Part shown: one piece after another, positions 40,733 through 49,322 of the stretch
Position numbering within the stretch: position 1 is the first letter of the stretch
Layout of the letters: each line of letters opens with the position of its first letter
Origin: Haladaptatus cibarius D43
Lineage (GTDB): Archaea > Halobacteriota > Halobacteria > Halobacteriales > Haladaptataceae
DNA: 64,000 nucleotides
Reading direction: 5' to 3'
NCBI RefSeq assembly: GCF_000710615.1
Contig: NZ_JDTH01000002.1
Location: 736,082-800,081, forward strand
Program-made: the position numbers and the translations under genes
Notes under the pieces: model-generated
Databases searched by the model: none
What the model was told of the DNA's origin: nothing
The model's input: the letters and a program-made list of their open reading frames with translations, nothing else

Positions 40733-42778
40733 TTATCCTTCGAGGTTTTCGTTGAGGTACATGTTGCCGTACTCGGTGCTCCAGTTCGCGTAGCCGGGGT
40801 CAACGATGTTCTCGACGTAGCCACCGAATTTGTTCGTGTTCATTGGCCAGCGGTACTTCGAGTAGTCACGAAGCATGTACGGCATGTCGAGGTAGATTTT
40901 CTCCATCGCTCGTGCGAACTTCTTCGCACGTGCTTCGGGGTCGGTTTCGCTGTACGCGTCCGAGAGGAGGTCGTCGGCACCGCTGTCGCCGACACCGTAT
41001 CCCGTGGAGTTGTAGGCGAACTGTTCCGTGTCGTCGCCCGCGTTCTGGGAGTGGAAGAACGAGTGGAGCGACGTTCCGTATGCACTGGTTCCGCCCCAGC
41101 CCATCGGGTAGATGTCGAAGTCTTCCTGATTGAACACCTTACCGGACATGGTGTTGAACGCAATCGGTTCGGTGCGAACCGGGATACCGACTCGGTGGAG
41201 GTTGCTCGCCCACTGCTGAATGGCTTCCGCCTCGTCCGGCTGTTCGCTCGGCGGGTCGATGAAGAGAGTAATCGGGTTACCGTCCATCATCTCCGGGACG
41301 GTCTGACCGTTGACTCGAATCTCCTTGTCCACTTCGACGTCAGCATCTTGGAGAATCGACGACTGGACGGAGTCGAACGTGTATTCGTGCTTCGCTTCCG
41401 ACTGGCTGGCTTCGACGCCGGAGAACGTACCGGGGAAGTCCTGTCCTGCGTAGGTACCGGACTTGCTGACGACCTGCCCGTCGGTGAGGAATTTGCGAAC
41501 CGCTTCCACGTTGGGTTGCTTGCTGCCGTCCTGTCCACGGAAATTGAACGCTTCCGTTTCCGGGGCGGTCAGCAGTTCGCCGTCGTGGACGGTTTCGGGT
41601 CGGACGCCTTTGTAACCGGGGGACTGTGCGTAGTCGCCCTTGATGACGAAGTTGCCTTTGAGGGATTTGACCCAGAACTGTTCGTCCCACATGAACGCCA
41701 TCGCCTGTCGGAACGCCACGTCGTCGAGCGGTTGGCGTCGGAGGTTGAAGCCGTAGTAGGAGAAACCGCTGTCGTAGCCTTTAACGAGGCCGATTCCATC
41801 CTGTTTTTTCGCCTTCGGAATGCTCGAAACGTCGAGGCTTCCGTAGTGGGTGTCGATGTCGCCGTTCATGAACGCCTGCGTCATGGGTGCGACACCGCCG
41901 TACACCTTGAAGTTCACACCGTCGAGGAACGGACCGCCATGGAGGAGCGAACTGTGTTCTTTGATCCAGTCGAGGTTGTTGAGCGCGTAGGTGTTCTCGA
42001 TGTAATCGCGTCGGAACTTGACCTGCATCGAGGTGTCCGGGTTGTACTGGACGAGCTTACCCGGCCCGGTACCGACCGGCCCTTCCTCGTTTTCGTCCAT
42101 CGGGTTGTAGTTCTGGTAATCGACGTTCTCCCAGATGTGTTTGGGAAGCATCGGAACGTAGCCGAGAACCTTCGAGTCCCACACACCGACCTGCCGAGAG
42201 AGTTTGATGTGGAAATCCCAGTCGTTGCTCGCCTCTTCGATTGACTCGTAATCGTTGTAAACCGAGTACTGACCCGGCTCGTTGTCGAGCATGAACTGGT
42301 AGGAGAACAGGATGTCCTCCGTTTTGAACGACTCGCCGTCATTCCACTCCAACCCGTCGGAGCGGGCGTTGAAGTAGACGTCCGGTTTTTCACTGTCCGC
42401 GTTCTGGAGTTCCCAATCAGTGAAAACGCTGGGCTTGACCTCGAACGTAACTGGGTCTTGGGAGACACCATAGTTGTAGACCGGGCTCAGTCCAACCGCG
42501 GAGTACACACTGCTTTGCAGTATGATACTCGGACTGTCAGGGGCTTCCGGCAGACCGTAACGGAGCGTTCCACCCGGTTTGATGTTCTCGGGATTAACGT
42601 CAACGGTGTTCGCGCCTTGCGTCGTCCCGTTGCCGTTCGAATCGGTGCCCTGTGGGTCTTCGCCGTCGTTGTTCCCAGAACAGCCAGCAAGGGAGAGAGC
42701 AACAGCGCCGGCCCCACTCGCCTTCAGGAAGTTCCGTCGGCTTTCATCTGTACCACTTCGGTTGCGTCGCCGTGGCAT
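40733..42778 (-). CDS. dppA: Peptide ABC transporter substrate-binding lipoprotein (SBP family 5)
   Basis: 681 residues: Tat lipoprotein signal (Arg14-Arg15 NFLKASGAGAVALSLAGC, Cys33), a Gly/Asn/Asp linker, then an SBP_bac_5 domain. Visible: GGTLRYGLPEAPDSPS, GLEWNDGESFKTEDILFSYQFMLD, PLDDVAFRQAMAFMWD and ...YDIYPMGWGGTSA. It captures peptides outside the cell and hands them to DppB/DppC. It is longer than typical (~530-600) because of inserts. A TTTAAAT element (42800-42808) ~26 bases before ATG predicts a leaderless transcript; the gene leads the operon. Confidence 0.92.
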   Translation of the reverse strand: MPRRRNRSGTDESRRNFLKASGAGAVALSLAGCSGNNDGEDPQGTDSNGNGTTQGANTVDVNPENIKPGGTLRYGLPEAPDSPSIILQSSVYSAVGLSPVYNYGVSQDPVTFEVKPSVFTDWELQNADSEKPDVYFNARSDGLEWNDGESFKTEDILFSYQFMLDNEPGQYSVYNDYESIEEASNDWDFHIKLSRQVGVWDSKVLGYVPMLPKHIWENVDYQNYNPMDENEEGPVGTGPGKLVQYNPDTSMQVKFRRDYIENTYALNNLDWIKEHSSLLHGGPFLDGVNFKVYGGVAPMTQAFMNGDIDTHYGSLDVSSIPKAKKQDGIGLVKGYDSGFSYYGFNLRRQPLDDVAFRQAMAFMWDEQFWVKSLKGNFVIKGDYAQSPGYKGVRPETVHDGELLTAPETEAFNFRGQDGSKQPNVEAVRKFLTDGQVVSKSGTYAGQDFPGTFSGVEASQSEAKHEYTFDSVQSSILQDADVEVDKEIRVNGQTVPEMMDGNPITLFIDPPSEQPDEAEAIQQWASNLHRVGIPVRTEPIAFNTMSGKVFNQEDFDIYPMGWGGTSAYGTSLHSFFHSQNAGDDTEQFAYNSTGYGVGDSGADDLLSDAYSETDPEARAKKFARAMEKIYLDMPYMLRDYSKYRWPMNTNKFGGYVENIVDPGYANWSTEYGNMYLNENLEG

Positions 42779-42799
42779 ACCAAAGACTTGTAGAAGATG

Positions 42800-42808
42800 T
42801 ATTTAAAG
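42800..42808 (-). promoter_or_regulatory. Promoter of the peptide transporter operon
   Basis: On the minus strand a TTTAAAT TATA-like element is centred ~26 bases before the binding-protein ATG, the spacing for a leaderless transcript. The ~110 bases beyond are AT-rich and contain no gene. Confidence 0.45.
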
Positions 42809-42919
42809 CTACTGATTGCCGAAAGGTTTTAGTTTTAATAGTGTTATAGAAGATAAGAGCAGTTCTAAACAAGTCTCCGGGATTTATAACGGAAAGAAAT
42901 GCGGTATGATAATTTATCG

Positions 42920-43192
42920 TTACCATTCACCAGCAGCTTCTTTGGCTAACATCCAGTAGTATATCGTTGCGGCGACCGCCGTTGTCCCCAGCAGGAGGTG
43001 TGACTCCGATGACAGCGCTCCTGTGTTCTCCTGCGTCCAGAAAATACTCAATGCCGACCAGATACTAGCCATAAAAAACCCGGCGCTCAACAACCAGAGG
43101 CCAAGCGGCTTCCGACCGGAGCGAAAAACGATGATGGCGACGGTCATCGTAACTCCTGCCATAACCGCCGCCACGCCACGCGTTCCCAACAT
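42920..43192 (-). CDS. Small membrane protein (unknown)
   Basis: 90 residues with three hydrophobic segments: AAVMAGVTMTVAIIVF, PLGLWLLSAGFFMASIWSALSIFW and HLLLGTTAVAATIYYWMLAKE. Haloarchaeal-style unknown; no domain recognised. It stands between the peptide transporter operon and a DJ-1 gene on the same strand, each with its own gap. Confidence 0.62.
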   Translation of the reverse strand: MLGTRGVAAVMAGVTMTVAIIVFRSGRKPLGLWLLSAGFFMASIWSALSIFWTQENTGALSSESHLLLGTTAVAATIYYWMLAKEAAGEW

Positions 43193-43272
43193 TCCGTTGC
43201 TACTGCGAACGAAAACGGTATAAATGGTCCGTTTTCTGCTGACCGTTCAACGTTCGATAATGTAAATCTTGG

Positions 43273-43956
43273 CTATTTGACATCAAGTACTTCGAGAAGC
43301 GTCGTCGCCGCGGCGTGCGACGACCCCGGCCCACGTGCGGTGAGCAAGTCGCCGTCCACCCGAACGCTGGTGTCCGAATCGAGTTCCGCGTCCCAGTTGC
43401 CGCCCGCCACTTTTACTTCGTCTTCGACCCAGTAGGGAAGCTTTCGACCATCCGGCATGCGGTCGTGGTCGTCCACGATTTCTTCTTCCCACTCGTTCGG
43501 GAAACCGGTTACATCGCGGCCCGCGACGAGAAACTCCCCGTCGCTGTCTCGCGTAAATGCGAGCAGTCCGATTGCATGACAGACGACGAGCGCCTTTCCG
43601 TCCTCACCCTCGACAGTGTCCCGAAGCAACCGACGTGCGTGTTTGTCCTGATTCACGTCCCACTCGGTTCCATGTCCGCCGGGGAACACCACTGCGTCGT
43701 ACATGTCGCCGTCCGCATTCGCAACGGGCATCGGATTTTGTAGCCGCTGGTCGTTCTCGTGTGCCTCGCGAACGCGCTCGGCGGTTTCCTCGCCGACGTT
43801 TTCCGGGTCGATAGAACGGTCGTCTACGACCGCTTTCGAGCCGCTCGGCGTCGCAATGTCTATATCGGCACCCGCGTCCGAAAGCGTCTGAAGCGGGTCG
43901 ATACACTCTTCGCCCCAATAGCCCTCTTCGCTGACTACGAACAGTACGGAGGTCAT
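43273..43956 (-). CDS. DJ-1/PfpI-superfamily protein (Hsp31-like)
   Basis: 227 residues. Begins SVLFVVSEEGYWGEECIDPLQTLSDAGADIDIATPSG, includes DMYDAVVFPGGHGTEWD (the conserved oxyanion/Glu side), and the nucleophile elbow LVVCHAIGLLAF with Cys flanked by His. This layout is the Hsp31/glyoxalase III-like branch of DJ-1/PfpI proteins, which handle damaged proteins or methylglyoxal. Substrate here is not proven. Single gene; an NVTG-like end carries VRVDGDLLTARGPGSSHAAATTLLEVL, the usual C-terminus. Confidence 0.85.
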   Translation of the reverse strand: MTSVLFVVSEEGYWGEECIDPLQTLSDAGADIDIATPSGSKAVVDDRSIDPENVGEETAERVREAHENDQRLQNPMPVANADGDMYDAVVFPGGHGTEWDVNQDKHARRLLRDTVEGEDGKALVVCHAIGLLAFTRDSDGEFLVAGRDVTGFPNEWEEEIVDDHDRMPDGRKLPYWVEDEVKVAGGNWDAELDSDTSVRVDGDLLTARGPGSSHAAATTLLEVLDVK

Positions 43957-44098
43957 ACGACGGACTAGCGTGTCCGTCTCAATAAACCGGATGGCCCCGG
44001 AAGAATGCGCTTGTTCTCCCTTCGTTCGAAGGTCTTACATTCTGTTCGTTGGCGAACGTCGGAGGAACAATTCAGTAGAGAGTTTGTTTCTTCAAAAG

Positions 44099-44173
44099 TA
44101 GCGGGAGGTAGATTTGAACTACCGGTCTGCGGGTTATGAGCCCGCCGGAATCTCCTGGCTATCCCATCCCGCT
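44099..44173 (-). tRNA. Initiator tRNA-Met (CAU)
   Basis: A 75-base cloverleaf on the minus strand: acceptor AGCGGGA/TCCCGCT with discriminator A, D-arm, anticodon stem GCGGG/CCCGC with CAT at 44136-44138, variable AGACC, and T-arm GGTAG/CTACC. The A1-U72 pair at the acceptor end and three consecutive G-C pairs (GGG/CCC) next to the anticodon loop are the hallmarks of archaeal/eukaryal initiators, which tells it from elongator Met or Ile(CAU) tRNA. No intron. The 3' CCA is not encoded. Confidence 0.95.
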
Positions 44174-44323
44174 GTATCATCGTAATGCCGTCCGGTAGTT
44201 AAGGGTTGTGATTCACTAGCCGTATGCGGTTTTGTACCGTGATTTCACTGGACGATTGAAAATATCCGATTACTTTCATGACCCCAAGACGTATATCGTT
44301 CCGGCGCACGCACAGAAGCAGAG

Positions 44324-46627
44324 ATGGAGTTCGTGCTTATCGCTCTCTGGCTAACCGTCTACTACGCGCTCGCGCTTGCTGGTCTTCCAGTCGCGTCCGC
44401 ACTTTTTTCCCGATTTCCCGACCGCGGAGCGACGTTTGCACTGCCGATTTCGCTGACGATACTGACCATCATCACCTACTGGCTCGGCCAGTTCGCATTC
44501 AACACGGCAGTTGTCGTCGCTACAGTTCTCGTTCTCGTTTGCCTCTCCGGGCTTCTCACGAGGCGCACCCTCAAAATCGACCTCCGCGGCTACGCCGAAG
44601 CGATGATGGTTTTCACGGTTGCATTCGGATTTCTCGTTCTGGTTCGGGCAATCGACCCGGCAATCGTGGCGACCGGTGGCGAGAAGTTCCTCGATTTCGG
44701 ACTGCTGAAATCGCTCATGCGCGCCCCCGAACTTCCACCCGAGGACATGTGGTTCGCGGGCGAACCGATTCGCTACTACTACGGCGGCCACCTCATCGCC
44801 GCCATTTTGACCAAGCTAACGGGAACCGCACCGAAGTTCAGCTACAACCTCGCACTCGCGGGATTCTACGGGATGCTCGTCACCACGGCCTACGGATTGG
44901 CTCGGGCAGTGGCCGACCGCCACAAAACTTCGTCCCGTCTCGCTGGCGTCCTCGCCGGATTTTTTGTCGGATTCGCTGGCAATATCTTCACTCCGCTTCG
45001 GTTGCTCGCAAACGTGTCTCCGAACGCGCTGGTCGAAGTCATCACGACTCCGTTGGAGATGGAACCTGCGAACTTCCCGCTCGACCCGATGGAGTTCTGG
45101 TACTGGGAAGCCAGCCGCGTCATGGTCGATACGATAAACGAGTTTCCCCTTTTCGCGTACATCAACGGCGACCTCCACGCCCACATGATGGGACAGCCGT
45201 TTTTGCTGTTCATCACCGCGCTCTGTTACGCGACATATCGCTCTCACGCAGAGATTCGATGGCGTCAACTGCTCGTCTTCGGCGTGCTCCCACCGGCCGT
45301 GGCGTTTCTCGGCACGATTAGCTTCTGGAGTTTCCCGACCGCGTTGGGTATCGTCTGGCTTTCGCTCACCTTCGCCGAGGAACACCCGGCAACGCTCCTT
45401 CCCGGCGGAATGCGACTGACAGAATCCCAATCAGCACTCGCCGACGAACTCGGCAGAATCGCCGTTTCGCTGGCGATTGCTGCCGTCGTCGGCGTGCTGG
45501 CGTTCATCTGGGCCGGGCCGTTCGTGGTGAACATCCTGCTCGGGTCGGCAAGCACCCGGAGCATCGCTCTTTTCCCAGACAGGAGTAGCTTCGTGGAACT
45601 GCTCGTCGTTCACGGTGCGTTCCTCCTCCCATTCGCACTCTATCTCGGGAGCCACGTTCGATGGGACGAGCAAAACGCAACAGGTGTCGGTATCCTCGGC
45701 GGAGTGCTGTTCCTGCTTGGCTGGCAAAGCGGCTTTGCGGTGTTGGTGCTAGTCGCCCCGCTTCTCGTCGCTGGCTGGCTCCTCCTCCGCCTCGATGCCG
45801 ACCTCGGTTTCGAGACGGTGCTATTGGTCGCAGGTGCCGGTCTCGTCATCCTCGTTGAGTTCGTGTACGTGCAGGACAACGCGATTGCGGGTCGGTTTAA
45901 CACCGTTTTCAAGGTCTACATGCAAGTGTGGGTGTTCTGGGCCGTCGCAGTCGGCGTTGCGCTCGCGAGACTCGTGACGGATTCAGTTCCCGGCTACGCC
46001 GCGAAAACGAGGTTCGATTCGGCGGAAACATCATCTACACCATCTGCGCCCATTTCGCGCCGCGCCGGAATGGCTGTTTTCGTCTGCCTCCTCCTCCTCT
46101 CGACGTCCGTGTACGGTGCGTTCGCCCTCGGCGAGCACGTCGGGTCGGAGAAAGCGGTTCATCGTGCGGACGACCCATCGCTCGACGGAATGGCATTTAT
46201 TTGGACGACGCATCCGGACGAAGCCGGGGCAATCGAGTGGCTAGACGAAAGAGAGGGGCGGCCGCACATCGTCTCTGCACAAGGACAGCCCTACCAGTGG
46301 GGAAGTCCGGGGTCGTCGCTCACCGGTCTGCCGACCGTTCTCGGCTGGTATCAGGAGCGAATCTATCGCGGCGAAGCGGTCTACGCGGAGCGACAACGCG
46401 ACGTGGAACTAATTTTCAGGTCGAACACTGCGTGGTCTACGCGCGCCGACAAACTCGACAAACACGACGTGAAATACATCTACTACGGCCCGCGCGAGCG
46501 CCAGCAGTACGGCAGAACGGCGTTCGGAACCTACCCCGGAATCGAGCAAGTTCATCGCTCCGGTTCGGTGTCGATTTACGAGGTGAATAAGACGGTTATC
46601 GAAAACGAAACGAGCAGTTCGGATTAG
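44324..46627 (+). CDS. DUF2298 (Chlor_Arch_YYY) giant membrane protein
   Basis: 767 residues with many membrane helices. The family landmark FAGEPIRYYYGGHLIAAILTKLTGTAPKFSYNLALAG (Tyr-Tyr-Tyr-Gly-Gly) is present near residue 145-180, as are EFPLFAYINGDLHAHMMGQPFLLF (His/Asp metal-like pair) and a C-terminal soluble segment with AIEWLDEREGRPHIVSAQGQPYQWGSPGSSLTGLPTVLGWYQER. The whole has the look of a GT-C glycosyltransferase (lipid-linked sugar donor) and is often so classified, but activity is unproven. Its 3' end overlaps udp by 4 bases (convergent). Lies ~150 bases downstream of the tRNA on the other strand. Confidence 0.88.
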   Translation: MEFVLIALWLTVYYALALAGLPVASALFSRFPDRGATFALPISLTILTIITYWLGQFAFNTAVVVATVLVLVCLSGLLTRRTLKIDLRGYAEAMMVFTVAFGFLVLVRAIDPAIVATGGEKFLDFGLLKSLMRAPELPPEDMWFAGEPIRYYYGGHLIAAILTKLTGTAPKFSYNLALAGFYGMLVTTAYGLARAVADRHKTSSRLAGVLAGFFVGFAGNIFTPLRLLANVSPNALVEVITTPLEMEPANFPLDPMEFWYWEASRVMVDTINEFPLFAYINGDLHAHMMGQPFLLFITALCYATYRSHAEIRWRQLLVFGVLPPAVAFLGTISFWSFPTALGIVWLSLTFAEEHPATLLPGGMRLTESQSALADELGRIAVSLAIAAVVGVLAFIWAGPFVVNILLGSASTRSIALFPDRSSFVELLVVHGAFLLPFALYLGSHVRWDEQNATGVGILGGVLFLLGWQSGFAVLVLVAPLLVAGWLLLRLDADLGFETVLLVAGAGLVILVEFVYVQDNAIAGRFNTVFKVYMQVWVFWAVAVGVALARLVTDSVPGYAAKTRFDSAETSSTPSAPISRRAGMAVFVCLLLLSTSVYGAFALGEHVGSEKAVHRADDPSLDGMAFIWTTHPDEAGAIEWLDEREGRPHIVSAQGQPYQWGSPGSSLTGLPTVLGWYQERIYRGEAVYAERQRDVELIFRSNTAWSTRADKLDKHDVKYIYYGPRERQQYGRTAFGTYPGIEQVHRSGSVSIYEVNKTVIENETSSSD

Positions 46628-47442
46628 TCCAACGACAGTCCCGGATGCCAGCGGTCAACGCCGGCCTCCGCCTTCTGTTCGTCCATTTTGGCAAGCAACT
46701 TCACGGCGAGGCTGGCCGTTTCCGCGGCGCGGGATTCGCCCTCGGTTCGGAATTCGCCGGTTTCGCGGTTGGCGTAGACCGAACAGACCGCACCCGCGCG
46801 AAGGCCGTAGATGTTCGCAATCGTCAGAATTGCGCTCGCTTCCATCTCGATGTTCTTCACGTTCGCGTTTTTCAAGTGCTCCACTAACTCGTCGCCGCCC
46901 TCCGCGCTGAAGCCCTCGAATCCGGGGCGGCCCTGCCCAGCGTAGAAACTGTCCGCACTCATCGTGATTCCCGTGTGGTAGTCGTAGCCGAGTCGCTCCG
47001 CGGCGGCGACGAGCGCCGCGACGACTTCGTAATCCGCAACCGCCGGGTAATCTTCGCGGACGTATTCGTCGCTAGTGCCTTCCTGTCGAACCCCGCCGGT
47101 CGTGATGACGAGGTCGCCGACGTCCATCTCCTCTTGAATCGCGCCGCACGACCCGACGCGGATGAACGTGTCCGCACCGATTCGGGCCAGTTCCTCCACC
47201 GCGATTGCGGTGGACGGACTGCCGATTCCCGTCGATGTGACGCTGATTGGCGCGTCATCGTAGGTTCCCGTTGCGGTTCGGTACTCGCGGTGGTAGGCGA
47301 CTTCCTCCGCTGAATCCCAGAACTGCGTTATCTTATCGACGCGCTCGGGATTTCCGGGCAGGAGAACCGCGTCGGCAACGTCCCCCTCGCCGACTTCGAT
47401 GTGGTACTGTACGTCCGCATTCGGGTCTTCGCTGTCATCCAT
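46624..47442 (-). CDS. udp: Uridine phosphorylase
   Basis: 272 residues, cytoplasmic. Splits uridine with phosphate to uracil and ribose-1-phosphate. PNP/UDP-family motifs: ADAVLLPGNPERVDKI at the N-terminus, VTSTGIGSPSTAIAVEELARIG (phosphate), FIRVGSCGAIQEEMDVGD, and NVKNIEMEASAILTIANIYGLRAG with the substrate Met-Glu. Ends GVDRWHPGLSLD. The next gene upstream, cdd, is ~50 bases away on the same strand, so both may be cotranscribed. Cytidine enters this pathway through Cdd, then Udp. Confidence 0.93.
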   Translation of the reverse strand: MDDSEDPNADVQYHIEVGEGDVADAVLLPGNPERVDKITQFWDSAEEVAYHREYRTATGTYDDAPISVTSTGIGSPSTAIAVEELARIGADTFIRVGSCGAIQEEMDVGDLVITTGGVRQEGTSDEYVREDYPAVADYEVVAALVAAAERLGYDYHTGITMSADSFYAGQGRPGFEGFSAEGGDELVEHLKNANVKNIEMEASAILTIANIYGLRAGAVCSVYANRETGEFRTEGESRAAETASLAVKLLAKMDEQKAEAGVDRWHPGLSLD

Positions 47443-47495
47443 GTCATGTGGGTTCGTCGCGGGAAAAATAGGTGCTTCGTCGTGGCTTTGCTAAC

Positions 47496-47885
47496 CTACT
47501 CTAGCATTTCCTCGGTAATCGTGTTCGGAAGCAGTTCGCCGAGCGTGTAGGCCGTCACTTCATCGTCGCCCTCGTCGCAGACTACTTCCAGCGACTCGTC
47601 GCAGAACTCCGCGAGTGTTTGGCGGCACATCCCGCAGGGAGTGACGCCATCCCGTCGCGCCGAACTCACGGCCAGTCGGTTGAACTCCCGGTGACCCCCT
47701 TTTATCGCCTCGGCGATGGCGACTTCTTCGGCGTGGAGCGAGTTGCTGTAGTTCGCATTTTCGATGTTACAGCCGACGAAAACGGTTCCGTCCGTGGTTC
47801 GAAGCGCCGCTCCGACCGGATACTCCGAGTACGGGACGTGCGCCTGTTCCTGCACTTCGCGCGCCTGCTCGACGAGTTCGTCCAT
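47496..47885 (-). CDS. cdd: Cytidine deaminase
   Basis: 129 residues. Converts cytidine to uridine. Zinc-binding residues are in HAEEVAIAEAI (His-x-Glu, catalytic Glu) and TPCGMCRQTLAEF (Cys-x2-Cys). The nucleoside-binding N-terminus VPYSEYPVGAALRTTDGTVFVGCNIENANYSN is intact. Small homotetramer type, normal length. Placed upstream of udp and downstream of the nucleoside transporter, making import and salvage a single locus. Confidence 0.94.
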   Translation of the reverse strand: MDELVEQAREVQEQAHVPYSEYPVGAALRTTDGTVFVGCNIENANYSNSLHAEEVAIAEAIKGGHREFNRLAVSSARRDGVTPCGMCRQTLAEFCDESLEVVCDEGDDEVTAYTLGELLPNTITEEMLE

Positions 47886-48269
47886 GTAGGAAAACTGTGT
47901 GTCGGCGGTTCAAATAATACGCGAAGGTGAATGCTGGTGTGGAAGAACGAAGGTCGGCAAAAATCGAGGTCTCAATGACGGTAAAACTGCTATCGTATCG
48001 TTAGCAAATCACGACTTCAAAAACCGCACCTCGTCCTCCCCAACTCCCTCGTTCACTCCCGTTGGTCGCTCACATCGTCCCTCGCGCGGGCGACTGTCGT
48101 CGCCTTCGTGCGCCAAAAGACGGAGAGAAACGTTCCAAGACCGATCTACCTCGCTGACCAGTTCCTCCTCACGAATCTTTTTAAACAAAAACGAAGCCAG
48201 AATCGCTGTGTCTCACTGAGAAACTGAACAAAATCAAAAACGAATTCTACCAACAGACCGCCCGCCGCC
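47886..48269. other. 384-base gap holding a dispersed hairpin repeat
   Basis: No gene. Contains a copy of the repeat described at 48025-48114 and otherwise unstructured sequence. It separates cdd from the end of the nucleoside transporter operon. Any ~100-codon frame here is not supported by composition. Confidence 0.5.
48025..48114. repeat. Dispersed repeat copy A (hairpin-bearing)
   Basis: Shares CCGCACC, CCTCCCCAAC, TCCCTC, TCGTCCCTCGCGCGGGCG and CGCCTTCG...GCGCCA in order with 61183-61281. Its hairpin is CGCGCG-GGCGAC, loop TGTC, GTCGCC-TT-CGTGCG (48083-48112), with one G-T pair in the outer stem. Confidence 0.6.
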
Positions 48270-49322
48270 TTACTCTTCGCCGGATTCGTAGTGTTCGCCT
48301 GCCGCATCCGGAATACGGGTTCGACCGACGAACGCCAGCACGACGATAACCGTCACGTAGGGGATGATGCCGATGAGTTCGTTCGGCAGTTGGAAGCCGA
48401 CCTGCTGGAGCCGAATCTGAAGCGCGTCGAGACTCGCAAAGAGGAACGACGCGCCGAAGGCACCCAGCGGGTTGTAGTTTCCGAACAGGAACGCCGTGAT
48501 GCCAATCCAGCCGCGACCATCGACCATCGTCGTGCCGCTTCCGTTGAACAGTCCGGCCTGTCCGAGCGACAGCCCTGCCCCGCCGATTCCCGCCAGCACG
48601 CCGGAGAGGAGGACGCTCGCGTAGCGAACGCGCCGCACGTCCACCCCGACTGTGTCGAGTGCCATCGGGTTCTCACCGCTGGCTTTCACCCATCTGCCGA
48701 ACGCCGTTTCGTTCAGGACGAACCATGTGAGCGGAACGGCGGCGAGAAGCATGTACACCGTCGGATTGGCGTCGAAGAGTATCGGCCCGACGACTGGAAT
48801 GTCCGCGAGGAGCGGAATCTGCCAGTTGTTTAGCGTGCCGACGCTGGGGCTGTTGACGCGACCCCAGATGATTTTACTGCCGAACGGTGCGAGTCCGAGC
48901 GCGATGAGCCACACCGCAAGCCCGGCGATGATTTGGTCGGCCTTGAACTCGATGCAGACGATTGCGAAGAGGAGCGCAAAGAGCGTGCTCGCCAGCACTG
49001 CGGCGAAAAAGCCGAGCCAGAGCGTCGTTTGTGTTGCTCCGGCAGACCCCGCCATCGTATCGGCAACTGCGATACCGATGAATGCGGAGATGATGAGCAA
49101 GCCTTCCAATCCGATGTTGATGACGCCGCTCTTCTCGGCGAAGATACCGCCGAGCGCGGCGAACGCGATTGGAACCGTGTATCGGAGTGCCGCACTGGCG
49201 TAGCTCCCGTCGATAGTCCCGACGAGTCGGCCCAGTACACTTCCCGGGAAGATAAATCCGAGAACGCCGAGGACGATGGCGGAACCAATCGACAGTCCGG
49301 CGATTCGGACGCGACTATTCAT
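48270..49322 (-). CDS. Nucleoside ABC transporter permease (second, NupQ type)
   Basis: 350 residues, 8-10 membrane helices of the BPD_transp_2/RbsC-like family. Landmarks: VPIAFAALGGIFAEKSGVINIGLEGLLIISAFIG (the E-x-x-G-V-x-N-I-G-x-E-G-x-x block typical of nucleoside/simple-sugar permeases) and MALDTVGVDVRRVRYASVLLSGVLAGIGGAGLSLGQ (docking loop). The ATG at 49322 gives the normal N-terminus and an 8-base overlap with the upstream permease gene. A 49355 start would overlap it by 41 bases and is less likely. Forms the channel with the other permease. Last gene of the operon. Confidence 0.9.
   Translation of the reverse strand: MNSRVRIAGLSIGSAIVLGVLGFIFPGSVLGRLVGTIDGSYASAALRYTVPIAFAALGGIFAEKSGVINIGLEGLLIISAFIGIAVADTMAGSAGATQTTLWLGFFAAVLASTLFALLFAIVCIEFKADQIIAGLAVWLIALGLAPFGSKIIWGRVNSPSVGTLNNWQIPLLADIPVVGPILFDANPTVYMLLAAVPLTWFVLNETAFGRWVKASGENPMALDTVGVDVRRVRYASVLLSGVLAGIGGAGLSLGQAGLFNGSGTTMVDGRGWIGITAFLFGNYNPLGAFGASFLFASLDALQIRLQQVGFQLPNELIGIIPYVTVIVVLAFVGRTRIPDAAGEHYESGEE

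Noticed and set aside
41051-42244. Long plus-strand frame in the peptide-binding protein gene
   Set aside because: Antisense shadow of a recognised SBP family 5 gene.
44099-44173. tRNA-Ile(CAU) instead of initiator Met
   Set aside because: The A1-U72 pair and three G-C pairs by the anticodon loop mark an initiator tRNA.
47899-48219. A ~100-codon frame in the gap after cdd
   Set aside because: It crosses the dispersed hairpin repeat and has Ser/Arg low-complexity composition with no homology pattern.
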